64,000 nt of DNA from Streptomyces tubercidicus (GTDB taxonomy: Bacteria > Actinomycetota > Actinomycetes > Streptomycetales > Streptomycetaceae), in the NCBI RefSeq assembly GCF_027497495.1, contig NZ_CP114205.1, forward strand, positions 6,572,001 through 6,636,000, written 5' to 3'. A program made the translations under genes and the position numbers. Positions 15,894 through 24,387 of the stretch are shown here, in pieces (position 1 is the stretch's first letter; each line of letters begins with the position of its first letter). The notes below the pieces were generated by a model, which worked only from the letters and a program-made list of their open reading frames with translations, did no database searches and was not told where the DNA came from.

Positions 15894-16949
15894 ATGAGGC
15901 TTGGCATCAACCTCGGCTACTGGGGCGCCGGGATGGACTCCGACAATCTCGCGGTGGCACAGGAGGCCGATCGCCTCGGCTACTCGGTCTGCTGGGCCGC
16001 GGAAGCCTATGGCTCCGATGCCGCCACCGTGCTCTCCTGGGTCGCCGCCCAGACCGAGCGGATCGACATCGGTTCGGCGATCTTCCAGATCCCGGCGCGT
16101 ACGCCCGCGATGACCGCGATGACGGCCGCCACCCTGGACTCCCTCTCCGGGGGCCGGTTCCGCCTGGGCCTCGGTGTCTCGGGGCCGCAGGTCTCCGAGG
16201 GCTGGTACGGCGTCAAGTTCGACAAGCCGCTGGCCCGCACCCGCGAGTACGTGGACATCGTCCGTAAGGCGATGACGCGCGAGCGGCTGTCCTACGAGGG
16301 CGAGCACTGGACGCTGCCGCTGCCGGGCGGTCCCGGCAAGCCGCTGAAGCTCACGGTGCACCCGCAGCGCGAGCACATCCCGCTCTACATCGCCGCGATC
16401 GGCCCCAAGAACCTCCAGCAGACCGGTGAGATCGCCGACGGCGCGCTGCTGATCTTCCCCTCGGCCGAGCACCTGGAGGAGACCGCGATCTCGCACCTCC
16501 GGGCCGGCCGCGAGAAGGCGGGCAAGACGCTGGACGGCTTCGACGTCTGTCCGACGCTGCCGCTGGCCGTCGGCGCGGACAAGGACGTCAGCGGGCTGGT
16601 CGACATGTTCCGTCCGTACACCGCGCTCTACGTCGGCGGAATGGGCAGCGCCAAGCAGAACTTCTACAACCAGCTCGCCCAGCGCATGGGTTACGGGAAG
16701 GAAGCCGCCGAGATCCAGGAGAAGTACCTGTCCGGCGACAAGGAGGGCGCAGCCGCCGCCATCCCGGAGCGGCTGATCGACGAGACCACGCTGCTCGGCT
16801 CCGTCGAGCGGATCGCCGAGCGGATGCAGGCCTACGCGGCGGCCGGTGTGACCACCCTGACGCTGGCCCCGGCGGGCTTCACCCTGGAGGACCGGCTGGC
16901 GTCGCTGCGGGCCGGTACCGAGGCCCTGGAGCGCGCCGGTCTGGCGTAG
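15894..16949 (+). CDS. LLM-class F420-dependent oxidoreductase
   Basis: A 351-residue luciferase-like monooxygenase-fold enzyme. N-terminal LGINLGYWGAG, AEAYGSD and the F420-group strand GSAIFQIPARTPAMTAMTAA are visible, followed by GRFRLGLGVSGPQVSEGWYG and YIAAIGPKNLQQTGEIADG, typical of actinobacterial F420-dependent members. It probably transfers hydride between coenzyme F420 and an unknown substrate. The ATG at 15894 follows AAGGGGAGC at ideal spacing, so it is preferred to the ATG at 15876, which lies before that ribosome site. Divergent from the aldo/keto reductase. Confidence 0.9.
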   Translation: MRLGINLGYWGAGMDSDNLAVAQEADRLGYSVCWAAEAYGSDAATVLSWVAAQTERIDIGSAIFQIPARTPAMTAMTAATLDSLSGGRFRLGLGVSGPQVSEGWYGVKFDKPLARTREYVDIVRKAMTRERLSYEGEHWTLPLPGGPGKPLKLTVHPQREHIPLYIAAIGPKNLQQTGEIADGALLIFPSAEHLEETAISHLRAGREKAGKTLDGFDVCPTLPLAVGADKDVSGLVDMFRPYTALYVGGMGSAKQNFYNQLAQRMGYGKEAAEIQEKYLSGDKEGAAAAIPERLIDETTLLGSVERIAERMQAYAAAGVTTLTLAPAGFTLEDRLASLRAGTEALERAGLA

Positions 16950-16998
16950 AACGGGGCGCTGTGCCCGGCGCCCGGAGCGCCGGGCCGGCCGGGCCCCG

Positions 16999-17039
16999 CG
17001 GCCGTGGTGGGGGCTCGGGGGTCTTCCCCACCACGGCCG
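16999..17039 (+). terminator. Terminator after the LLM oxidoreductase gene
   Basis: A 14-bp perfect stem, CGGCCGTGGTGGGG (16999-17012) and CCCCACCACGGCCG (17026-17039), with a 13-nt loop. No T run, as is common in Streptomyces. Confidence 0.75.
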
Positions 17040-17197
17040 TCAGCAGCACAACGCGGCCACGGGCAGGCTGGTTACGCCCCGCAACGGGGACACCCCTTCG
17101 CCCGTACGGCCGAACGGAACCGCCGCTCGGGTTGCCGCCCATGGGCCACCCCATTTGACTCTTCCTTTACGGGTGTGTCCGTTCGGAGGTGGCAAAG

Positions 17198-17986
17198 ATG
17201 CTCTCGGCCCGAAGCCTGTTCCAGGGGATCGTCGACAACGACGACTCGTTCCGTTTGTTCTGCTCCATCGCGGCCAGCGGCGAGGCCCAGGGCGGCTGGG
17301 AGAACGGCCGGATCGCGGCGCTGCTTCCCGCGTCCCTGCGCGAGCTGGCGCCCAAGGTCTCCCGGCACGGCGCCGACGAGGACAAACACGGCCGGATCTT
17401 CCAGGCCCTGATGCGCAGGCGCGGACTGACGCCGGCCGAGGTCCCGGCGGCGACCGACTACACCGCGCTGCTGGAGCGGCGGGGCATCGGCCTGACGCAC
17501 GACAAGCTGCGCCGCGACGAGCCGCTCACCGAGCACGATGTCATCACCTACCTCGCCCACAGCCGGGTCACCGAGCAGCGCGCCTCCGACCAGATGGTCA
17601 TGCTCGTCAAGCACTTCGGCGACCACCCCGAGCTGGGCAAGGCGGTCCGGATGATCTCGCAGGACGAGGACAACCACCTCGCGTACTGCCATGAGGAACT
17701 GCTGCGGCTGGCCCGCGCCGGACACGGGCGCACCATCCAGCGGATGCTGCGCGAGTGTGCGCATGCCGAGATCGCCGTTTACCGGGACGTCAGCCTGGCG
17801 GTGATGGCCCACATGGGCCGCATCCTGCGGTGGCCGAAGGCCAAGTCCGTCGTGCTCGCCGCCGGGATCCGGGCGGTGTACGGCTATGAGCGGCTGGGCG
17901 GCTGGCGGCGGATGGTCAGCCTCCGGATGCCCGAGCGGCGGAACGCGCTGGGCGGACCGGCCACCACCGCACCGGAATTCGCCTGA
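17198..17986 (+). CDS. Ferritin-like domain protein
   Basis: A 262-residue soluble protein with four long helices carrying di-iron-like ligand patterns: FRLFCSIAASGEAQGGWENG, GADEDKHGRIFQ (ExxxH-like), then ISQDEDNHLAYCHEEL and ECAHAEIAVYRD. It fits ferritin-like or diiron-oxidase-like helical bundles. The specific role, oxidation or iron handling, is not readable. The ATG at 17198 sits 8 nt after GGAGG; the GTG at 17189 overlaps that ribosome site and is rejected. A TTGACT box at 17155-17160 could be the -35 of its promoter. The C-terminus is Arg/Leu-rich (RIRAVYGYERLGGWRRM-like). Confidence 0.8.
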   Translation: MLSARSLFQGIVDNDDSFRLFCSIAASGEAQGGWENGRIAALLPASLRELAPKVSRHGADEDKHGRIFQALMRRRGLTPAEVPAATDYTALLERRGIGLTHDKLRRDEPLTEHDVITYLAHSRVTEQRASDQMVMLVKHFGDHPELGKAVRMISQDEDNHLAYCHEELLRLARAGHGRTIQRMLRECAHAEIAVYRDVSLAVMAHMGRILRWPKAKSVVLAAGIRAVYGYERLGGWRRMVSLRMPERRNALGGPATTAPEFA

Positions 17987-18058
17987 GCGGGGACCGGCCC
18001 GCCGGACCCACGGGACACGCCCGCGAGGCCCCGGCCCCACGCCCCGCGGCCCCCGGCG

Positions 18059-19045
18059 TCAGAGCCAGCCGCGGCGCTTGAACAGCCGGTACAGCGAGAT
18101 CTCGATGATGACCATCACGGCCAGGATCACCGGGTATCCCAGATGCCACTTCAGCTCCGGCATGTTCTCGAAGTTCATGCCGTAGACACCGGCGATCAGG
18201 GTCGGTACGGCGGCCAGCGCCGCCCAGGCCGAGATCTTCCGCATGTCGTCGTTCTGCCGTACGCCCATCTGCGCGAGGTGGGCGGCGAGAATGTCCGAGA
18301 GCAGCCGGTCCAGGCCCTCCACCGATTCGTTGGCCCGGGTGAGGTGGTCGTCGACATCGCGGAAGAACGGCCGGGCGTGGGCGTGCACGAAGGGCACACC
18401 GGGGTTCTGGAGCCGGGCCATCGGTTCCGCCAACGGGCCGGTCGCCCGGCGGAATTCCAGCACCTCGCGCTTGAACGCGTAGATCTCGGCGGCGGTGTTC
18501 CTGGTGTCCCTACCGCGTACCGGAGCGAATACCTCCGCCTCCAACTCCTCCAGATCCAGCTGGAGTTCGGCGGCCACCTCGATGTAGTGGTCCACCACGG
18601 CGTCACTGACCGCGTAGAGCACCGCGCCCGGACCGTGCCGCAGGATCTCCGGGTGCTCCTCCAGCCGGCGCCGGACCGCCGCCAGCGGGCTGGCCTCACC
18701 GTGCCGGACGGTGACGACGAACGAGTCCCCCACGAAGACCATCAGCTCCGACGCGGTCACCGTGTCGGCCTGGTCGTCGTACGTGACCGGCTTCAGCACC
18801 AGGAAGAGCGAGTCGTCGAAGACCTCCAGCTTGGGCCGCTGATGCGCCTTGAGCGCGTCCTCGACGGCCAGCGGGTGCAGCGCGAACTCGGACCGGACGC
18901 GTGCGAACTCCTCCTCCGTCGGCTCGTACATCCCCAGCCACAGGAAGGAGTGCCCCTCGGCCCGCGCCTCCTCCAGGGCGTGCGAGAAGTCGGTCGTGCA
19001 CTCGGTGCGACGGCCTTCCCGGTAGATGGCGCTGTCGACGATCAC
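18059..19045 (-). CDS. corA: CorA-family magnesium/cobalt transporter
   Basis: A 328-residue protein with a large cytosolic N-terminal domain and two C-terminal transmembrane helices. The first ends in the YGMNF signature that forms the selectivity loop (about 291-295), and the second (VILAVMVIIEISLYRLF) is followed by a basic end. CorA pentamers carry Mg2+ (or Co2+/Ni2+) down its electrochemical gradient. The GTG at 19045 fits the family N-terminus; longer in-frame starts run into the divergent gene. It shares an upstream region of about 90 bp with the phosphatase gene, where a direct repeat lies. Confidence 0.9.
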   Translation of the reverse strand: MIVDSAIYREGRRTECTTDFSHALEEARAEGHSFLWLGMYEPTEEEFARVRSEFALHPLAVEDALKAHQRPKLEVFDDSLFLVLKPVTYDDQADTVTASELMVFVGDSFVVTVRHGEASPLAAVRRRLEEHPEILRHGPGAVLYAVSDAVVDHYIEVAAELQLDLEELEAEVFAPVRGRDTRNTAAEIYAFKREVLEFRRATGPLAEPMARLQNPGVPFVHAHARPFFRDVDDHLTRANESVEGLDRLLSDILAAHLAQMGVRQNDDMRKISAWAALAAVPTLIAGVYGMNFENMPELKWHLGYPVILAVMVIIEISLYRLFKRRGWL

Positions 19046-19070
19046 ACCGGCATTCTCGCGCGTCGCCCGG

Positions 19071-19111
19071 CGACCTGCCAGGAAGGCGCCCGGCCACCTG
19101 CCAGGAAGGCG
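19071..19111. repeat. Direct repeat between corA and the phosphatase gene
   Basis: The 16-nt sequence ACCTGCCAGGAAGGCG occurs twice (19073-19088 and 19096-19111), 23 bp apart, just over two helical turns. It lies between two divergent starts and could be a paired regulator site or a simple duplication. Confidence 0.5.
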
Positions 19112-19135
19112 TACGGGGAACGTAGGGTGGCGGTC

Positions 19136-19834
19136 ATGCCCACGCTGATCCTGGTGCGGCACGGCCGCTCCACCGCCAATACCGCCGGGGTGCTCGCCGG
19201 ACGGGCGCCCGGAGTCGCCCTCGACGAGCGCGGCGCGGCTCAGTCCGCCGCGCTGCCCGCACGGCTCGCGCAGGTGCCGCTGACCGCCGTCGTCTCCAGC
19301 CCGCTGCAGCGCTGCCGGGAGACCGTGGCGCCGCTGCTGGACGCCCGGCCGTGGCTCACCCTGCACACCGAGGACCGGATCAGCGAATGCGACTACGGCG
19401 AGTGGTCGGGCCGGAAACTGGCCGAACTGAGCGATGAGCCGCTGATGGAGGTCGTCCAGCGGCACCCGTCCGCCGCCGCCTTCCCCGGCGGTGAGTCGAT
19501 GCGCGCGATGCAGGCCCGCGCGGTGGACGCGGTACGGGACTGGAACGCCCGGATCGAGGAGGCGCACGGCCCCGAGGCGACCTACGCCATGTGCTCCCAC
19601 GGCGACATCATCAAATCCCTGGTCGCCGACGCCCTGGGCATGCACCTCGACCTCTTCCAGCGGATCTCCGTCGAGCCCTGTTCCGTCACCGCGATCCGCT
19701 ACACCCGGCTGCGCCCCTACCTCGTCCGGCTCGGGGACACCGGCGACTTCGGATCGCTGGCCCCCCGGGAGGACGGCGGCGCCGCGGCGGCCGAGCGGGA
19801 CGCGGCAGTCGGCGGTGGTGCGGGAGCAGCGTGA
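19136..19834 (+). CDS. Histidine phosphatase, MSMEG_4193 family
   Basis: A 232-residue phosphoglycerate-mutase-fold enzyme with the phosphohistidine motif LVRHGRS (His9), SSPLQRCRET, ECDYGEWSG and a second catalytic His in CSHGDI. It resembles the actinobacterial MSMEG_4193 group, which travels with the DUF3090 and kinase-fold genes that follow here. The substrate is not known. The tail after residue 210 is Gly/Ala-rich. The ATG at 19136 opens directly at the conserved PTLILVRHG. It is first in a same-strand run that ends at mshC. Confidence 0.88.
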   Translation: MPTLILVRHGRSTANTAGVLAGRAPGVALDERGAAQSAALPARLAQVPLTAVVSSPLQRCRETVAPLLDARPWLTLHTEDRISECDYGEWSGRKLAELSDEPLMEVVQRHPSAAAFPGGESMRAMQARAVDAVRDWNARIEEAHGPEATYAMCSHGDIIKSLVADALGMHLDLFQRISVEPCSVTAIRYTRLRPYLVRLGDTGDFGSLAPREDGGAAAAERDAAVGGGAGAA

Positions 19835-19954
19835 TCAGTCGGCGCAGTAGGGTGGTGCGACGGCGCTGCCCGCCACGCCCCTGCGATCCGCGCAGTGACC
19901 GCAGGACGTGCAGCGACCGCAGAGCCCCCGCAGTCGAGCAATCGGAGCAGGACG

Positions 19955-20545
19955 TTGTCCCGTCAGGTGTTCTTCTACGACGCGCCGGACCGCTTTGTGG
20001 CCGGTACGGTCGGGCTGCCTGGCCGCCGTAGCTTCTACCTCCAGGCCACCGCGGCCGGCCGCACCACCAGCGTTGCCCTGGAGAAGACCCAGGTCGCCGC
20101 GCTCGCCGAGCGGATCGACGAGCTGCTGGACGAGGTCGTGCGGCGCAGCGGCGGCAACGCCCCGGTGCCCGCCGTCTCGCCCGCCGAGCTGAGCGACACC
20201 GCCCCGCTGGAGTCGCCGGTCGAGGAGGAGTTCCGGGTCGGCACGATGGCGCTCGCCTGGGACGGCGAGGACGAGCGGATGATCGTCGAGGCCCAGGCCC
20301 TGGTCGAGCTGGACGCGGACAGCGACGAGGACCTCGCCGACGCCGAGGAGCGGCTGCTCCAGGACGACGAGAACGGCCCGCCGATGTTGCGGGTGCGGCT
20401 CACCGGAACCATGGCCAGGGCGTTCGCCAAGCGGGCGCTGGAGGTCGTCAACGCCGGCCGCCCGCCGTGCCCGCTGTGCAGCCTGCCGCTCGACCCGGAG
20501 GGACACGTATGCCCGCGCCAGAACGGATACCGGCGGGACGCCTGA
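19955..20545 (+). CDS. DUF3090 family protein
   Basis: A 196-residue soluble protein. The N-terminal RQVFFYDAPDRFVAGTVGLPG and FYLQATAAGRTTSVALEK match DUF3090. The centre is acidic, and the end holds two Cys pairs (CPLCSLPLDPEGHVCPRQN) in a zinc-ribbon-like arrangement. The start is taken as the TTG at 19955, preceded by GGAG at 7 nt and matching the family N-terminus; the GTG 20 codons earlier adds unrelated sequence. It overlaps the next gene by 37 bp, indicating coupling. Function unknown; the zinc site and its neighbours suggest work together with the kinase-like protein. Confidence 0.85.
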   Translation: MSRQVFFYDAPDRFVAGTVGLPGRRSFYLQATAAGRTTSVALEKTQVAALAERIDELLDEVVRRSGGNAPVPAVSPAELSDTAPLESPVEEEFRVGTMALAWDGEDERMIVEAQALVELDADSDEDLADAEERLLQDDENGPPMLRVRLTGTMARAFAKRALEVVNAGRPPCPLCSLPLDPEGHVCPRQNGYRRDA

Positions 20546-21423
20546 GCGCCATGGAGTCCGCCGCAGAGCCCGCCGCACCGCTGCCCGGCCCCGCCCGGCC
20601 GCAGGACCCGCCGGAGCCCGCCGGGAACCCCTCGGACGCCCTGCTCGCCGAAGGGGAGCTGACCGTCCGCGGCCGCATCCAGGAAGCGTCCAACGCGGTG
20701 CTCTACTGCACGGTCGCCCAGGACGGCCACAACACCGCCTGTGTCTACAAGCCGGTGGCCGGCGAGCGCCCGCTGTGGGACTTCCCCGACGGCACCCTCG
20801 CCCAGCGTGAGGTCGCCGCCTACGAGATCTCCCGGGCCTGCGGCTGGGACCTGATCCCCCCGACGGTGCTGCGGGACGGCCCGTACGGGACCGGCATGGT
20901 CCAGGAGTGGATCGATCCGCCGGAGAGCAGTGACGAGGTGCCCGAGCTGCTGGCACTGGTGGAGGACGAGGAGCCGGAGCCCGGCTGGAAGGCCGTCGGG
21001 CTCGCCCAGATCGGTGAGGGCCGCACGGCGCTGCTGGTGCACGCCGACCATCCGCAGCTGCGGCGGCTCGCGGTGCTCGACGCGGTGATCAACAACGCCG
21101 ACCGCAAGGGCGGTCATCTGCTGCCCGGCGCCGAGGGAGCGTTCTTCGCCATCGACCACGGCGTGACGTTCCACGCCGAGGACAAGCTGCGCACCCTGCT
21201 GTGGGGGTGGGCGGGGGAGCCGCTGACGGACGAGGCGCTGGCGGTCCTGCGGGGCCTCCAGGACGCGCTGGAGGACGGCCGGCCGCTCGCCGCCCGACTG
21301 GCCGAACTGATCACGGACGCCGAGATCGAGGCGTTGCGGGCGCGGGTGGCCGGGCTGCTGCGCAGCGGCCGGCACCCGGAGCCGAGCGGCGAATGGCCCG
21401 CGATCCCCTGGCCACCGGTCTGA
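20509..21423 (+). CDS. SCO1664-family protein with PI3/4-kinase-like fold
   Basis: A 304-residue protein that keeps kinase-like landmarks: Lys81 in CVYKPVAGERPLWDFPDGTL (ATP-binding strand), INNADRKGGH with Asp198 (catalytic loop), and FFAIDHG with Asp216 (metal-binding DxG position). These place it in the phosphatidylinositol 3/4-kinase or HipA-like superfamily; the true substrate is unknown and could be protein or a small molecule. The ATG at 20509 has GGAGG 6 nt upstream and overlaps the DUF3090 gene. The ATG at 20551 is a weaker alternative. The first 40 residues are Pro/Ala-rich and probably disordered. Confidence 0.82.
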   Translation: MPAPERIPAGRLSAMESAAEPAAPLPGPARPQDPPEPAGNPSDALLAEGELTVRGRIQEASNAVLYCTVAQDGHNTACVYKPVAGERPLWDFPDGTLAQREVAAYEISRACGWDLIPPTVLRDGPYGTGMVQEWIDPPESSDEVPELLALVEDEEPEPGWKAVGLAQIGEGRTALLVHADHPQLRRLAVLDAVINNADRKGGHLLPGAEGAFFAIDHGVTFHAEDKLRTLLWGWAGEPLTDEALAVLRGLQDALEDGRPLAARLAELITDAEIEALRARVAGLLRSGRHPEPSGEWPAIPWPPV

Positions 21424-21540
21424 TCCGCCGGGAACCCGGGCCGTAGCGCGGGTGCTTCCTTGCACGTACGACCGTCGAACACAAGAGCGCCTTTCCGGCC
21501 AGACCTCCGGTCCGGTTCGTATGCGGAACATCCATCCGGT

Positions 21541-21553
21541 TACGCTCATGGCA
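21541..21553 (+). promoter_or_regulatory. Candidate -10 for a leaderless mshC transcript
   Basis: TACGCT at 21541-21546 fits a -10 box and ends 6 nt before the A of the mshC ATG. No ribosome-binding sequence lies between. The -35 is not convincing. Confidence 0.35.
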
Positions 21554-22782
21554 TGCATGCATGGCCCGCTTCTGAGGTCCCCGCCCTGCCTGGCCAGGGC
21601 CGCGACCTGAGGATCCACGACACCGCGACCGGCGGACGGGTAACCCTCGACCCCGGTCCCGTCGCCCGTATCTACGTCTGCGGCATCACGCCCTACGACG
21701 CCACCCACATGGGGCACGCGGCGACCTACAACGCGTTCGACCTGGTTCAGCGCGTGTGGCTCGACACGAAGCGTCAGGTGCACTACGTACAGAACGTCAC
21801 CGATGTCGACGATCCGCTGCTGCAGCGGGCCGTGGCCACCGGCGACGACTGGACCGCGCTTGCCGAGCGTGAGACCGCCCTGTTCCGCGAGGACATGACG
21901 GCCCTGCGGATGCTGCCGCCCCGCCACTACATAGGCGCCGTCGAGTCGATACCCGGCATCGTCCCGCTGGTGGAGCGGCTGCGCGACGCCGGCGCCGCCT
22001 ACGAACTGGACGGCGACATCTACTTCTCCGTCGAGTCCGACCCGCACTTCGGCGAGGTCTCCGGGCTGGACGCCGAGGCGATGCGGCTGCTGTCCGCCGA
22101 GCGCGGCGGCGACCCGGAGCGCGAGGGCAAGAAGAGCCCGCTCGACCCGATGCTGTGGATGGCCGCCCGGGACGGCGAGCCGAGCTGGGACGGCGCCTCG
22201 CTCGGCCGCGGCCGGCCCGGCTGGCACATCGAGTGTGTCGCCATTGCCCTGGACCACCTCGGGATGGGCTTCGACGTCCAGGGCGGCGGCTCCGATCTCG
22301 CCTTCCCGCACCACGAGATGGGCGCCTCGCACGCCCAGGCGCTCACCGGCGAGTACCCGTTCGCCAAGGCGTATGTGCACGCCGGGATGGTCGCCCTGAA
22401 CGGCCAGAAGATGTCCAAGTCCAAGGGCAACCTCGTCTTCGTCTCCGCGGTACGGCGCGACGGCACCGACCCGGCCGCGATCCGGCTGGCGCTGCTCGCC
22501 CACCACTACCGCGCGGACTGGGAGTGGACCGACGCGGTGCTGGAAGAGGCCGTGGAGCGGCTGGCGCGCTGGCGTGCGGCGGTCTCCCGTCCTGACGGCC
22601 CGTCCGCCGATGACCTCCTGGCGGAGATCCGTGCGGCGCTCGCCGACGACCTGGACTCCCCGGCCGCTCTCGCGGCCGTGGACCGCTGGGCCGCCGCGCA
22701 GCAGGACGGGGGAGGCACCGACGAGGGCGCCCCCGGACTCGTCTCCCGCGCGGTCGACGCCCTGCTCGGCGTGGCCCTGTAA
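21553..22782 (+). CDS. mshC: Mycothiol ligase MshC (cysteine:glucosaminyl inositol ligase)
   Basis: A 409-residue class I aminoacyl-tRNA-synthetase-like enzyme that joins L-cysteine to glucosaminyl-inositol using ATP, the penultimate step of mycothiol synthesis in Actinobacteria. Visible are the zinc-ligand Cys43 in YVCGITPYD, the HIGH-type motif THMGHA (51-56), the WHIECVAI strand with further metal/substrate residues, FPHHEMGASHAQ and the KMSKSKGN loop (about 286-293). The absence of a tRNA-anticodon domain separates it from CysS. The ATG at 21553 has no clear ribosome site and may be leaderless. The gene closes the phosphatase/DUF3090/kinase-like cassette. Confidence 0.95.
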   Translation: MHAWPASEVPALPGQGRDLRIHDTATGGRVTLDPGPVARIYVCGITPYDATHMGHAATYNAFDLVQRVWLDTKRQVHYVQNVTDVDDPLLQRAVATGDDWTALAERETALFREDMTALRMLPPRHYIGAVESIPGIVPLVERLRDAGAAYELDGDIYFSVESDPHFGEVSGLDAEAMRLLSAERGGDPEREGKKSPLDPMLWMAARDGEPSWDGASLGRGRPGWHIECVAIALDHLGMGFDVQGGGSDLAFPHHEMGASHAQALTGEYPFAKAYVHAGMVALNGQKMSKSKGNLVFVSAVRRDGTDPAAIRLALLAHHYRADWEWTDAVLEEAVERLARWRAAVSRPDGPSADDLLAEIRAALADDLDSPAALAAVDRWAAAQQDGGGTDEGAPGLVSRAVDALLGVAL

Positions 22783-22810
22783 CGACCCGTCATCTCCGTT
22801 CCGTCCGTCA

Positions 22811-22846
22811 GGGGCGCTTCCGCCGAACCGGTGGGAGCGCCCCTTT
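22811..22846 (+). terminator. mshC terminator
   Basis: GGGGCGCT (22811-22818) pairs with AGCGCCCC (22836-22843), followed by TTTCTCCTT. Confidence 0.75.
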
Positions 22847-22938
22847 CTCCTTGCGGGGCCGGGGACTTACGGCGCGGGCGGTTTTCGGGCACTTACGGCG
22901 CCGGCGGTGGCGGGAGCTCGCGGCGCTGACGGGAAAAC

Positions 22939-22984
22939 GCCAGGGGCGCCGCACCGGCCCGCAGGCCGTCCGGCGCCCCTGGCG
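22939..22984 (-). terminator. Terminator of the PAC2 gene
   Basis: A long inverted repeat, GCCAGGGGCGCCG against CGGCGCCCCTGGC, with a GC-rich loop. On the minus strand it is followed by GTTTTCCCG, so it serves the PAC2 gene, which converges on mshC. Confidence 0.75.
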
Positions 22985-23007
22985 CGGCGGGGAGTGGTCC
23001 CCGGCGC

Positions 23008-24126
23008 TCAGTTCCCGTTGCCCTCCGGGCCGTCCTCCGGCCCCGGGGAGTCGGCCGGGTCCGCGTCGCCCGAGGTGTCCGGGCTCTCCGCGGTGCCGTT
23101 GCCCTTGGCCGTGTCCTTCGGACCGGTCGCCGTGTCGTCGCCGGTCTTCGGCTCGCGGGGTTCCTTGGACACCGGGCGGGGCGGGCGGGTGCGGCCGCTG
23201 GTGGTGTCGCGGAGGTAGGAGCTGTCGCGGCCGTCCGTGAGGCCGCCTTCGGTGGCCACGCCGGGACCGGCCTGCGGGTCGCGGCGGCGCAGATAGCGCT
23301 CGAACTCGCGGGCGATGGCCTCTCCGGACGCCTCCGGCAGATCCGCGGTGTCCCGCGCCTCCTCCAGCGACTGGACGTACTCGGCGACCTCGCTGTCCTC
23401 GGCCGCCAGTTGGTCCACGCCCAGCTGCCAGGCGCGGGCGTCCTCGGTCAGCTCGCCCAGCGGGATACGGACGTCGAGGAGGTCCTCCAGGCGGTTGAGC
23501 AGCGCCAGGCTGGCCTTCGGGTTGGGCGGCTGGGAGACATAGTGCGGCACCGCGGCCCACAGGCTCACCGCGGGGACACCGGCATGGGTGCACGCCTCCT
23601 GAAGGATGCCGACGATGCCCGTGGGGCCTTCGTAGCGGGACTCCTCCAGATCGAGCCGGGTGGCCAGATCCGCGTCCGAGGTGACCCCGCTGACCGGCAC
23701 CGGGCGGGTGTGCGGGGTGTCGCCGAGCAGCGAGCCCAGCACCACCAGCATCTCCACCCCCAACTCATGGGCGAAGCCGAGGATTTCGTTGCAGAACGAG
23801 CGCCAGCGCATGCTGGGCTCGATACCGCGGACCAGGACGAGGTCGCGGGTGCGCCCCTTGCCGTTCGTGTCGCCGACGCGGACGACGGAGAGCCGGGTCG
23901 TCGGCCAGGTGATCTTGCGGACCCCGCCGTCCAGGAAGACGGTGGGACGGTTCACCTGGAAGTCGTAGTAGTCCTCCGCGTCCAGCGCGGCGAAGACCTC
24001 GCCCTTCCATTCCCGGTCGAGATGTGCGACCGCGGCGGAGGCGGCGTCGCCGGCGTCGTTCCAGCCTTCGAACGCGGCCACCATGACCGGGTCGATCAGC
24101 TCGGGTACCCCCTCGAGCTCGATCAC
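23008..24126 (-). CDS. PAC2 family protein
   Basis: A 372-residue cytosolic protein. Residues 1-215 form a PAC2 domain (ELIDPVMVAAFEGWNDAGDA, VVLGSLLGDTPHTRPVPVSG, GIVGILQEACTHAGVPAVSL), a fold shared with proteasome-assembly chaperone 2. A helical region follows to about 290 and then a disordered Pro/Asp/Gly-rich tail. Actinobacterial PAC2 proteins are conserved, but a proteasome-assembly role in bacteria is unproven. The GTG at 24126 follows GGAAGGAGG. The tail looks freely variable. Confidence 0.88.
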   Translation of the reverse strand: MIELEGVPELIDPVMVAAFEGWNDAGDAASAAVAHLDREWKGEVFAALDAEDYYDFQVNRPTVFLDGGVRKITWPTTRLSVVRVGDTNGKGRTRDLVLVRGIEPSMRWRSFCNEILGFAHELGVEMLVVLGSLLGDTPHTRPVPVSGVTSDADLATRLDLEESRYEGPTGIVGILQEACTHAGVPAVSLWAAVPHYVSQPPNPKASLALLNRLEDLLDVRIPLGELTEDARAWQLGVDQLAAEDSEVAEYVQSLEEARDTADLPEASGEAIAREFERYLRRRDPQAGPGVATEGGLTDGRDSSYLRDTTSGRTRPPRPVSKEPREPKTGDDTATGPKDTAKGNGTAESPDTSGDADPADSPGPEDGPEGNGN

Positions 24127-24302
24127 CCAGCGCCTCCTTCCGACCGGTCCGGCCGCCTGGGGCGGCCGCCGGCAGCAGTTCCATTACGTGCGAACCCAAG
24201 ACTACGGCTTCCGTGGTGCCGGTCCGTAGCCCCTTTACGGGCAGACGTAGCTATTCATCCGACCTGTCGCCAGGAGCATTGGCTCAACTTCCGTACGGGG
24301 TC

Positions 24303-24340
24303 TGGACGCGGTCTTGCGCACGGGTCTATACATCGGATGT
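24303..24340 (+). promoter_or_regulatory. Probable promoter and operator of the fucose cluster
   Basis: A -35-like TGGACG (24303-24308) and -10-like TATACA (24327-24332) are spaced 18 bp. Overlapping the -10 is a perfect palindrome, ACAT-CGG-ATGT (24330-24340). The same core appears as AGACAT-CCG-ATGTCT in front of the regulator gene at 33931-33945. A regulator bound here would block RNA polymerase, so repression lifted by a sugar-derived inducer is inferred. A looser repeat, GATGTT ... AACATC, follows at 24354-24372. Confidence 0.65.
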
Positions 24341-24387
24341 CCGGGAAAGGTCCGATGTTCTTCCGCAACATCCCTGGGGGCATGCGC

